DNA of 21,438 nt from an uncultured Bacilli bacterium (GTDB lineage Bacteria; Bacillota_I; Bacilli_A; RF39; UBA660), in assembly GCA_947588865.1 (NCBI GenBank), contig CANPYQ010000006.1, positions 1-21,438 on the forward strand, given 5' to 3'. The translations under genes were made by a program, and so were the position numbers. Each line of letters begins with the position of its first letter. Position 1 is the stretch's first letter. Shown one piece after another: positions 14,032-21,340 of the stretch. The notes under the pieces were generated by a model, which worked only from the letters and a program-made list of their open reading frames with translations, searched no databases and was not told the DNA's origin.

Positions 14032-15558
14032 ATGAATTTAGTATCATTAACCTTTTTAATATTTTGTGTTATTACTATATTCATATATTTTGTAATTCCC
14101 AAAAAATATCAATGGATTATATTATTAATATCAAGTCTTATATTTTTATTTTACAATAACTTAAATATAGGTACAATAATCCAAGCGCTAATAGTATTGT
14201 TATCTACCTACATATCAGGAATATTAATTGATAAAAATTTGCAAACAAAAAAAGCAAAACATGTTCTGATTACTGGTATACTAATAATAGTTGGACTATT
14301 AATATACTTAAAATATACTAATTTATTTTTAGAAAGTTTAAACCAAATTTTTAATTTATTTCACATTGATTATAAATTTAATTTGGTATACCGAAATTCT
14401 TTAATTGGGATTAGTTACTATTCTTTAATTATGATTAGTTATTTGATTGATATTTATCGCGGAGCATATAAAGTACAAAAAAATATTTTTAAATTAGCAT
14501 TGTTTATGTCATATTTTCCTATTTTAAGTTCAGGACCTTTCATTAGATATAATGATATAGAAAAGAATTTATATGGTAATCACAAATTTAATTATGAAAG
14601 AATATGTAACGGGTTACTTAGAATTTGTTGGGGATTGTTTAAAATATTGGTGATTTCTATAAGAATTGGTTATTTTGTTGATACAGTATATAGTAATTTA
14701 ACAACTTTTTATGGTTTCTTCACCATAATAGCCGCTTTATTATTTACTTTACAGTTATATACTAATTTTTCTGGTTCTATAGATGTTATTATGGGAATAT
14801 CAGAAATAATAGGAATTGAATTACCAGAAAACTTTAACATACCATTTTTTTCAAAAACAATTACTGAATTTTGGAGAAATTGGCATATAACTTTAGGTGC
14901 TTGGTTAAAGGATTATATATTCTACCCATTATTAAAATCTAATATGATGCAGTCCTTAAATACAAAATGTAAAAAATTATTTGGTAAAAAAGTAGGTAAA
15001 AAAATTCCTTTGTATTTATCAATGTTAATTATGTGGATTATTATAGGTATGTGGCATGGTGGATCATATAATTTTATTGTTGGATCAGGTTTACTACAAT
15101 TTATATTTATCTTTTTTGAAGATATATTAGAACCAATTGTAGTAAAAATTAATAAAAAATTAGGATTTAATATGAATGTATTTAGTTATAGATTATATCA
15201 AATGATAAGAACATATTTATTGTTTTCTTTTTCAATGATTTTCTTTAGGGCAGAGAGTGTATCTAAAGCTGTTAGAATTATAAGAAGTATGATAATAATA
15301 AATAATCCAAAAATCTTATTAAAATCTTTTTTTAATGCTGGATTAGATGCTCCTGACTTTCTAGTATTACTAGTAGCAATAGGCATATTATTTATAGTAG
15401 AAATTCTATCAATAAAAGGCAGTGTTAGAAAACAATTGTCTAAACAAAATATTATATTTAGATGGACAATTATTTATATCTTAATTTTTTCTATTATTAT
15501 ATTTGGTTGTTATGGAGCTGGATATGATGCAGCAACATTTATTTACCAACAATTTTAA
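14032..15558 (+). CDS. MBOAT-family membrane O-acyltransferase (DltB/AlgI-like)
   Basis: Polytopic membrane protein of 508 aa that passes acyl groups from a cytoplasmic donor across the membrane to an extracellular acceptor. Family motifs: SYYSLIMISYLIDIYRG, YFPILSSGPFIRY, the region NFNIPFFSKTITEFWRNWHI (conserved WxxWHI-like segment) and the catalytic His342 in IGMWHGGSYNF. Its domain order matches DltB and AlgI, whose donors are a carrier-protein thioester (DltB) or are unknown (AlgI). The ACP encoded two genes upstream is the obvious donor here. Start at 14032 because AAGGAGAAGAG precedes it; an upstream TTG at 14014 lies inside the VOC gene. It overlaps none of its neighbours, with gaps of 1 and 13 nt. 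Confidence 0.93.
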   Translation: MNLVSLTFLIFCVITIFIYFVIPKKYQWIILLISSLIFLFYNNLNIGTIIQALIVLLSTYISGILIDKNLQTKKAKHVLITGILIIVGLLIYLKYTNLFLESLNQIFNLFHIDYKFNLVYRNSLIGISYYSLIMISYLIDIYRGAYKVQKNIFKLALFMSYFPILSSGPFIRYNDIEKNLYGNHKFNYERICNGLLRICWGLFKILVISIRIGYFVDTVYSNLTTFYGFFTIIAALLFTLQLYTNFSGSIDVIMGISEIIGIELPENFNIPFFSKTITEFWRNWHITLGAWLKDYIFYPLLKSNMMQSLNTKCKKLFGKKVGKKIPLYLSMLIMWIIIGMWHGGSYNFIVGSGLLQFIFIFFEDILEPIVVKINKKLGFNMNVFSYRLYQMIRTYLLFSFSMIFFRAESVSKAVRIIRSMIIINNPKILLKSFFNAGLDAPDFLVLLVAIGILFIVEILSIKGSVRKQLSKQNIIFRWTIIYILIFSIIIFGCYGAGYDAATFIYQQF

Positions 15559-15571
15559 GGATGGGATAATA

Positions 15572-16606
15572 ATGAAAAATTTAATAAAAAGTATAGTATT
15601 TATATTAATTTTTTGTTTTATATGGCAAATTGTATTTAAATTTCTTTGGGTACGTGAGAATCCAATATATGATTTTTACAATGAACCAAAAAATTCTTTG
15701 GATGTTGTATATGTAGGTAGTAGTAATGCGTATGCACATTTCAATAGTACTTTAGCTTTTAATTTATATGGTTTTACAACTGGTTTTTTATCAACAGATT
15801 CTCAACCATTTGCTTTAGTAAAGTATTTAATTAAAGAATCAGAAAAATATCAACAACCTAAGCTATATATTATTGACATATATAAATTAAGTGATGATCT
15901 AGATGAAATACACCTTACAGAAGGAAATATCAGAAGAACAACTGACTCTATGAAATTTTCAAAAAATAGAACTGATGCAATTAATGATATTTTAAGTTAT
16001 AAAAATGTAGATAAAAAGGATTATATAAATTATTACTTTAGCTTTTTAACATATCATAATAGTTGGAAATCAATAAATGGTGGAAATCTAATAAAAAATT
16101 CTACATTATATAAGGGATTTTTATTTAGAGAGGATACAATGAAAATAGTTCCTCAAAAAGTCTATAACTGGCAAAATAATATAGTAGATTTACCAATGAA
16201 AAATAAACAAATTTTAATGGATTTAATCCAATATATTAAATTACAAAATTTAAATGTTTTGTTTGTAATTCCTAAAAGAACATTTAATGAAGAAACTAAT
16301 GGAAGACTTAATGATGCCACATCGATTATTAAGGAGAATGAATTAAAAGTTATTAATTTTAATTTATTAGAAGATTTTAATATAGATTTTAATACTGACT
16401 TATATAATGATAGTCACCTTAATGTATTTGGTGCAACTAAATACACATTATATTTCTCAAAATATTTAAATGAAAATTATGATTTACCTAGCCATAAAGA
16501 AGATAAAAAGTATATTACTTGGTCTAATGAATATAACAGATTTAAAAATAGTTATAAAAGTATTTTTAATACAGAATTTGATAATTTGCTAACAAATTTT
16601 CAATAA
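15572..16606 (+). CDS. Membrane-anchored SGNH/AlgJ-like acyltransferase partner
   Basis: Protein of 344 aa with one N-terminal membrane helix (about residues 5-25) and an outside domain of the SGNH type. Block I is YVGSSNAY with Ser51 as likely nucleophile (G49-S50-S51). The C-terminal DSHLNVFGATKY provides the Asp-x-His pair (D280, H282), as in AlgJ/AlgX DxHWN motifs. Such proteins work with an MBOAT to move the acyl group onto the polysaccharide outside the cell (AlgI with AlgJ/X, DltB with DltD). Ribosome site AAGGATGGG at 15558-15566 fixes this start; longer in-frame starts lie inside the MBOAT gene. It is the last gene of the operon. Acylated residue and acyl group are not readable. Confidence 0.85.
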   Translation: MKNLIKSIVFILIFCFIWQIVFKFLWVRENPIYDFYNEPKNSLDVVYVGSSNAYAHFNSTLAFNLYGFTTGFLSTDSQPFALVKYLIKESEKYQQPKLYIIDIYKLSDDLDEIHLTEGNIRRTTDSMKFSKNRTDAINDILSYKNVDKKDYINYYFSFLTYHNSWKSINGGNLIKNSTLYKGFLFREDTMKIVPQKVYNWQNNIVDLPMKNKQILMDLIQYIKLQNLNVLFVIPKRTFNEETNGRLNDATSIIKENELKVINFNLLEDFNIDFNTDLYNDSHLNVFGATKYTLYFSKYLNENYDLPSHKEDKKYITWSNEYNRFKNSYKSIFNTEFDNLLTNFQ

Positions 16607-17026
16607 AAAGGACATGTCTTTAAAGAAATTATTATAAAAAGAACATTAAGAAAATTTCAAGAGATTATTAAAAGATAAAAGTGAATTTTGAACTCATTTA
16701 TCTCATATTATTCAACCAAAACCAAATGGACTAATTAAGCATTTATTCTAGATAAAAAATTTATTGGTGAAAATATTGTTTAATGATATTAAGAAACAAT
16801 ATTTGTTATGAAAATGAGTTTGAAAAATAATTAGAAAAAGTACAAGAGAGTACTACAAAAAAATTTTGTTAATATTTTTTTGATATAAGGTAAAAGAAAA
16901 TCCTGAAAGATTAGGAATTATACAATTACATTTCAATAATAATGTATTAAGTATAGAAAAAACATTCAAAAGTGAATGTACAATTATAGAATTATTTTTT
17001 TATTAACAAAAGAGTATCTAAAATAG
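16607..17026 (+). pseudogene. Decayed coding remnant of unknown origin
   Basis: This gap before the rml genes has no intact gene. Short open pieces with coding-like composition occur in different frames, among them HLSHIIQPKPNGLIKHLF (near 16695-16750) and, from 16890 to a stop at 17006, NPERLGIIQLHFNNN then VLSIEKTFKSECTIIEL. They are separated by stops and frame changes, as in an old pseudogene. I do not recognise the family. Nothing RNA-like or repeat-like stands out except a short GACATGTC palindrome near 16610. Confidence 0.35.
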
Positions 17027-17055
17027 TTGAAATCGTCTAATTATTTACATATATA
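17027..17055 (+). promoter_or_regulatory. Promoter candidate for the rml genes
   Basis: -35 TTGAAA (17027-17032), 17-bp spacer, -10 TATATA (17050-17055). A TATAAA two bases later is an alternative. Transcription would begin near 17062, leaving about 60 nt before the rmlCD start. A dedicated promoter fits the long gap after the acylation operon. Confidence 0.5.
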
Positions 17056-17122
17056 AAATTAAAGCTATTGCATAAAAATAATTAGTGAAAAACAGAGAAA
17101 AATATTAGAAAGGAAAAAATAT

Positions 17123-18574
17123 ATGAAAAAAATAGAAACAAATTTATTGGACTGTTACATTTTAGAACCTCAAAGATTTGGTGATGAAAGAGGATATTTC
17201 GAATCTATTACGGAAAAAGATTTAAAAGAACTAGGATTTAATCGAATTTTTCAAGTAAGTGATTCTTTAAGTGGAAAAGGAATTGTAAGAGGATTACATT
17301 TTCAAAAAGATCCCTATTGTCAAGCTAAGGTTGTGAGATGTCATAGAGGGGCTGTATTAGATGTTGTAGTAGATGTAAGAAAAGACTCTAAAACATATAA
17401 ACAATGGACAAGTGTAGAATTAACTCCTGAAAATGGGAGAATGTTATATGTTCCAAGAGGTTTTGCTCATGGATTTATCTCTTTAAAAGAAGATACAATA
17501 TTTGAATATTATGTAGATAATGAATATATGCCACGTTTAGAAGGAGGAATTCTTTGGAATGATCCTGAGTTAAATATCAATTGGGAACAAATATTTAAAA
17601 AATATGAAATTGAAAAGCCAATTCTATCTTCTAAAGATGAAATCAGAGAAACATTAGAAAATAGTATAGTTAATTTTCAAAGAGAACCAAAACGTTATTT
17701 AGTTACTGGTGTAAAAGGACAATTAGGATATGATATTGTAAGAGAGTTAAATAATAGAGGAGAATATGATATTCTTGCTGTAGATGTTGATCAAATGGAT
17801 ATTACAAATAGAGAACAAGTTCTAGAAATAGTAAAAGAATATAAACCAGATGTTATTTTCCATTGCGCTGCATGGACTGCAGTTGACAAAGCAGAAGATA
17901 TGGAAGATGTTGTTACAAATGTGAATGTAAATGGTACTAAAAATTTAGTAGATGCATCCTTAGAAGTAGGAGCAAAAATCGTTTATATGTCTACAGATTA
18001 TGTATTTGATGGAACAAAAGATACTCCTTATTTAGAAGATGATTCTGCAAATCCAAAAAGTGTTTATGGTAAAACTAAATATTTAGGGGAAGAAGAAGTT
18101 CGAAGAAATCCAAATCATTTCATTACTAGAATTTCTTGGGTATTTGGAATTAACGGAAATAATTTTATAAAAACCATGTTAAAACTTTCCAATACAAAAA
18201 CTGATTTAAATGTAGTAAATGATCAAATTGGAAGTCCAACTTATACAGTAGATTTAGCTAAACTATTAGTAGAAATGGCTGAAACAGATAAATATGGAAC
18301 ATATCATGTAAATAATGAAGGGTACTGTTCTTGGGCAGAATTTGCCCAATATATTATGGAAAGTAACGGAAAAACTACTAAAATCCATCCTGTTACGACT
18401 GAAGAATATTTAGAACTAACTAAAACTAAACAAGCATATAGACCTAGAAATTCAAGATTAGATAAAAGTAAATTAGTAGAAAATGGCTTTGCAATGTTAC
18501 CTTCTTGGCAATCAGCTACCGATCGATATTGTGAAGAATTAAAGAAAGCTAAAATATTAAAGAAAGAGGATTGA
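17123..18574 (+). CDS. Fused RmlC-RmlD: dTDP-rhamnose epimerase and reductase
   Basis: Bifunctional protein of 483 aa for the last two steps of dTDP-L-rhamnose synthesis. Residues 1 to about 188 are the RmlC cupin (3,5-epimerase), with GDERGYF, catalytic His59 in VRGLHFQ, VVDVRKDSKTYKQW and PRGFAHGF. From about 190 comes RmlD (4-reductase), beginning YLVTGVKGQLGYDI with the NAD(P)-binding glycine motif, then FHCAAWTAVDKAED, MSTDYVFDG and the catalytic YGKTK (Y315, K319). The junction is a short polar linker ending QREPKRY. Each half has full domain length, so this is a true fusion, not a readthrough. Both activities are probably working. Ribosome site GAAAGGA; 4-nt gap to rmlB. Confidence 0.95.
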   Translation: MKKIETNLLDCYILEPQRFGDERGYFESITEKDLKELGFNRIFQVSDSLSGKGIVRGLHFQKDPYCQAKVVRCHRGAVLDVVVDVRKDSKTYKQWTSVELTPENGRMLYVPRGFAHGFISLKEDTIFEYYVDNEYMPRLEGGILWNDPELNINWEQIFKKYEIEKPILSSKDEIRETLENSIVNFQREPKRYLVTGVKGQLGYDIVRELNNRGEYDILAVDVDQMDITNREQVLEIVKEYKPDVIFHCAAWTAVDKAEDMEDVVTNVNVNGTKNLVDASLEVGAKIVYMSTDYVFDGTKDTPYLEDDSANPKSVYGKTKYLGEEEVRRNPNHFITRISWVFGINGNNFIKTMLKLSNTKTDLNVVNDQIGSPTYTVDLAKLLVEMAETDKYGTYHVNNEGYCSWAEFAQYIMESNGKTTKIHPVTTEEYLELTKTKQAYRPRNSRLDKSKLVENGFAMLPSWQSATDRYCEELKKAKILKKED

Positions 18575-18578
18575 TCAT

Positions 18579-19586
18579 ATGAAATTTTTAATAACAGGAG
18601 GAGCTGGATTTATTGGTAGTAATTATTTGCATTATGTAGTCAATAAATATCCAGAAGATATTTTTGTATGTTTAGATGCATTAACATACGCAGGAAATTA
18701 TAATAATATTAAATCATTAGAAGAAAAGAACAATTTTAAATTTGTACATGGAAATATTACAGATAGAGAACTTATTGATGATTTATTTTCAAAAGAACAT
18801 TTTGATGTTGTTATTAATTTTGCAGCAGAAAGTCACGTAGATAATTCTATCAAAAATCCCGGTATATTTTTAACAACAAATATTATTGGTACACAAGTGT
18901 TAATGGATGCTTCTTTAAAATATAAAGTAAAAAGATATCATCAAGTATCCACAGATGAAGTATATGGTGATTTACCTTTAGATAGACCTGATTTATTATT
19001 TACAGAAAATACCCCTCTTCATACTTCAAGTCCATATTCTGCAAGTAAAGCTAGTGCAGATTTACTGGTTGGTGCATATTATAGGACATTTGGACTTCCA
19101 GCAACAATTTCTAGATGTTCTAATAACTATGGACCTTATCAATTTCCAGAAAAATTAATTCCAGTAATTATCACAAAAGCATTACAAAATGAAAAAATTC
19201 CTGTATATGGAACTGGTGAAAATGTAAGAGATTGGATTCATGTTCATGATCATAATATAGGTGTAGATATGATTGTAAGAAATGGTAAAATTGGAGAAGT
19301 TTATAATTTAGGTGGGCATTCTGAAAAAACTAATTTAACAATTGTGAAAACAATTTTAAAACAATTAGGAAAATCAGAAGATTTAATTACTTTTGTAAGT
19401 GATAGAAAAGGTCATGATTTAAGGTATGCAATTGATTCTTCTAAAACAGAAAAAGAACTTGGATGGACTAGAACTTATCAATTTGAAAAAGGAATACAAG
19501 AAACAGTCAATTGGTATTTGGATAACCAAGAATGGATAAATAATATTGTATCTGGTGAATATCAAAAAGCTTATCAAAAAAACTAA
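18579..19586 (+). CDS. rmlB: dTDP-glucose 4,6-dehydratase (RmlB)
   Basis: Converts dTDP-glucose to dTDP-4-keto-6-deoxyglucose, the step before RmlC and RmlD. The 335 aa form an extended SDR with ITGGAGFIGSNYLHYV as NAD-binding site, NFAAESHVDNSI, the active-site triad residues STDEVYGD (T125, D126, E127), YSASK (Y153, K157) and RCSNNYGPYQFPEKLIP. Its length matches RmlB. The gene lies 4 nt after the rmlCD fusion. The first pathway enzyme, RmlA (glucose-1-phosphate thymidylyltransferase), is absent from the window and must be encoded elsewhere. No terminator is seen directly downstream; the first hairpin is inside the IS end. Confidence 0.96.
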   Translation: MKFLITGGAGFIGSNYLHYVVNKYPEDIFVCLDALTYAGNYNNIKSLEEKNNFKFVHGNITDRELIDDLFSKEHFDVVINFAAESHVDNSIKNPGIFLTTNIIGTQVLMDASLKYKVKRYHQVSTDEVYGDLPLDRPDLLFTENTPLHTSSPYSASKASADLLVGAYYRTFGLPATISRCSNNYGPYQFPEKLIPVIITKALQNEKIPVYGTGENVRDWIHVHDHNIGVDMIVRNGKIGEVYNLGGHSEKTNLTIVKTILKQLGKSEDLITFVSDRKGHDLRYAIDSSKTEKELGWTRTYQFEKGIQETVNWYLDNQEWINNIVSGEYQKAYQKN

Positions 19587-19777
19587 AAACACAAAAATAG
19601 TAACAACTAATAAATGAAAGATTGATGAATTCTAGATATAAGTAGAAATTTTATAATGGTATAATTATATATTTGCATTTCTGATAAATATATATCAAAA
19701 CATTAACAAATTAAAAGATGTAAATATTAATGGTGGTTATCAATCATAATTAAAAAAAGAGATTAATTAATATAAAA
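19587..19777. other. Spacer between rmlB and the insertion sequence
   Basis: About 190 bp of very AT-rich sequence with no gene, no clear terminator and no repeat that I can support. Several TATAAT-like strings near 19655-19670 are expected by chance at this composition. Confidence 0.5.
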
Positions 19778-19812
19778 TGTAACCTATAAAGAGGACTTTC
19801 AAAAAAAGAGAG
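19778..19812. repeat. Left terminal inverted repeat of the IS
   Basis: Begins TGTAACCTATAAAGAGGACT and ends in an A run plus GAGAG. It matches the reverse complement of the right end at 23 of 35 positions. It overlaps a strong hairpin that may act as a terminator. Confidence 0.75.
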
Positions 19813-19833
19813 ACCTACTTTATAGGTTTTTAA
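19781..19833 (+). terminator. Hairpin terminator inside the IS left end
   Basis: AACCTATAAAG (19781-19791) pairs exactly with CTTTATAGGTT (19818-19828). Inside it GGACTTTC (19793-19800) pairs with GAGAGACC (19808-19815) with one mismatch and one G-U, around seven A residues. TTTTAATTTG follows, with part of the T run in the stem. It would stop transcription coming from the rml genes before it reaches the transposase. Confidence 0.6.
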
Positions 19834-19845
19834 TTTGTCTTGATG

Positions 19846-19851
19846 TATAAT
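19846..19851 (+). promoter_or_regulatory. -10 box of the transposase promoter
   Basis: TATAAT at 19846-19851, about 20 bp ahead of the orfA start codon. The -35 region would fall on TAGGTT in the right arm of the hairpin and is a poor match, so this promoter is probably weak. Confidence 0.35.
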
Positions 19852-19871
19852 AAAAGAAAGTTGGTGAAATT

Positions 19872-20309
19872 ATGTCTAAAATTGTATTTACAGATTCTCA
19901 AGTGAAAAAATTAAGTAAAAATAAGTGGATAAAAAATATAACTAATAAAGCAATTACATACACTGATGAATTTAAAATAAAATTAGTTAAGGAATGTGAA
20001 AACTTTAAAAAATTTCCGAGAGATGTTTTTAAGGAATGCGGTATTGATCCAGATATTGTTGGAGAGTGTAGAATTCATAATGTTGCATATAAATGGAGAA
20101 CACAATATAAAAATAGAGGAATAATAACTGACACTAGAAAAGGTTCATCAGGAAGACCGTTAGAGCGTGAATTAACTGATAAAGAAAAATTAGAAAAAGC
20201 AGAAGCTAAAATAAAACTTTTAGAAGCAGAAAATGAATTATTAAAAAAAAATGAAATGATAGAAAAGGGACTTTTAATCGATATCAAATCAATATCAAAT
20301 TTGAAATAA
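19872..20309 (+). CDS. IS3-family transposase OrfA (helix-turn-helix part)
   Basis: Protein of 145 aa that provides DNA binding and oligomerisation for transposition. The middle part (YTDEFKIKLVKECENFKK, then FPRDVFKECGIDPDIVG) fits the helix-turn-helix of IS3 OrfA. Residues about 105-130 (LTDKEKLEKAEAKIKLLEAE, then NELLKK) form a coiled coil with leucine heptads. The last ten or so residues (DIKSISNLK) do not look conserved. They follow an 11-bp tandem repeat that changes the frame at 20281-20302, and orfB continues in the -1 frame. A slippery AAAGGGA (20264-20270, read A AAG GGA) lies just upstream. Ribosome site GTTGGTGAAATT is modest. Confidence 0.85.
   Translation: MSKIVFTDSQVKKLSKNKWIKNITNKAITYTDEFKIKLVKECENFKKFPRDVFKECGIDPDIVGECRIHNVAYKWRTQYKNRGIITDTRKGSSGRPLERELTDKEKLEKAEAKIKLLEAENELLKKNEMIEKGLLIDIKSISNLK
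20281..20302 (+). repeat. 11-bp tandem duplication at the orfA/orfB junction
   Basis: ATATCAAATCA (20281-20291) is followed directly by ATATCAAATTT (20292-20302), nine of eleven bases equal. Removing one copy joins orfA to orfB in a single frame that reads EKGLLIDIKFEIIKYVINKY, so the duplication may have split a one-gene transposase. Confidence 0.7.
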
Positions 20310-20317
20310 TAAAATAT

Positions 20318-21193
20318 GTGATTAATAAATATGAGTTAAAAAATATGACTTCTTATTTATGTAGTTGCATAGGTGTATCTAAGTCTGGTTATTATAATTA
20401 CTTAAACAATGAAAACAAAAGAATTGAAAAAGACAAGAAAGATCAAGAAGACTTTGAATGGATATTAAAGGCTTATAAATATAAAAAAAGAAAAAAAGGT
20501 TCAAGACAAATTAAAATGGTTTTAGATAATGAATTTGATATTCATTTCAATCTAAAGAAAATAAGAAGATTAATGAAAAAATTTGGATTAAAATGTCCGA
20601 TTAGACAGGCAAATCCGTATCGTCGAATGATGAAAGCCACACAAGAACATACAACTTGTGAAAACTTGGTAAATAGGATTTTTAAAACCGGAATTCCATA
20701 TAACGTTTTATTAACTGATATTACTTATTTATTTTATGGAAATAATAAAAAGTGTTATTTATCAACAATTAAAGATGCCGAAACAAATGAAATACTTGCA
20801 TATTATATAAGTGAAAATATGACTTTAGATATTTCGTTAGAAACTATAAAAAAACTTTATAAAAAAAGAAATATCACTTTATCAGAAACAGTAGTTGTTC
20901 ATTCAGATCAAGGAGTTCATTATACCAGTCCAAAATTTCATGATTTACTTAAAAAATATAACATTCAACAATCAATGTCTAGGAGAGGAAACTGTTGGGA
21001 TAATGCTCCTCAAGAATCATATTTTGGTCATATGAAAGATGAATTAAATTTGGATACTTGTTTTACCTTTAGAGATGTATGTAATGAAATAAAAGATTAT
21101 ATTGAATATTATAATAATTTTAGATATCAATGGAATTTAAAAAAGATGACTCCTGTTCAATATAGAAATCATCTTCTATCTTCCATTGCTTAG
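20318..21193 (+). CDS. IS3-family transposase OrfB (DDE integrase domain)
   Basis: Catalytic transposase part with the rve integrase core. The DDE residues are visible: Asp in LLTDITYL, Asp in VVHSDQGVHYTS and Glu in DNAPQESYFGHMKDEL, with 35 residues between the last two as in the IS3 family. The N-terminal part has CIGVSKSGYYNYL and KKGSRQIKMVL, the usual HTH_21 stretch. The given start is a GTG at 20318 without a ribosome site. The frame is open back to 20255, so the real product is probably a fusion with OrfA, made by -1 frameshifting or, in an undamaged copy, by simple continuation. The C-terminus LKKMTPVQYRNHLL is complete, and the stop abuts the right inverted repeat. Confidence 0.88.
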   Translation: MINKYELKNMTSYLCSCIGVSKSGYYNYLNNENKRIEKDKKDQEDFEWILKAYKYKKRKKGSRQIKMVLDNEFDIHFNLKKIRRLMKKFGLKCPIRQANPYRRMMKATQEHTTCENLVNRIFKTGIPYNVLLTDITYLFYGNNKKCYLSTIKDAETNEILAYYISENMTLDISLETIKKLYKKRNITLSETVVVHSDQGVHYTSPKFHDLLKKYNIQQSMSRRGNCWDNAPQESYFGHMKDELNLDTCFTFRDVCNEIKDYIEYYNNFRYQWNLKKMTPVQYRNHLLSSIA

Positions 21194-21194
21194 A

Positions 21195-21229
21195 CTCTCT
21201 TTTTTATTTAGTACTTGACAAAGGGTTCA
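21195..21229. repeat. Right terminal inverted repeat of the IS
   Basis: Ends GGGTTCA; its reverse complement begins TGAACCC and shares the A run plus GAGAG with the left end. It starts one base after the orfB stop codon. Confidence 0.75.
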
Positions 21230-21340
21230 TTTTAATAAATAATTTCTTTTTTTTTATTTTTTTAATCAAAAAGTTAGTCTTTTCGAAAAAAATAGAAATA
21301 ATACTAGAGAGGATAAAATTCTTCAAAAGGAGGTATTTTT

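Larger units (their letters stand above)
19778..21229 (+). mobile_element. IS3-family insertion sequence, about 1.45 kb
   Basis: Two transposase reading frames of the IS3 type lie between imperfect terminal inverted repeats that begin TG and end CA. The left repeat runs 19778-19812 and the right one 21195-21229; 23 of 35 positions agree without gaps, including the inner block of six A residues followed by GAGAG. Both ends are preceded by AAAA, so the true tips could lie a few bases further out. I find no clear target-site duplication beside these ends. The element is next to the rml genes and beside an Rpn-type gene, so this edge of the locus has received mobile DNA. Confidence 0.85.

Noticed and set aside
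19771..21240. Target-site duplication around the IS
   Set aside because: The bases beside the assigned ends (AAAA on the left, TTTT on the right) are inverted copies, not direct ones, so no duplication can be claimed.
21274..21302. Promoter-like TTAGTC and AATAAT before the Rpn-type gene
   Set aside because: Both boxes are poor matches in a T-rich and A-rich stretch where such strings are common.
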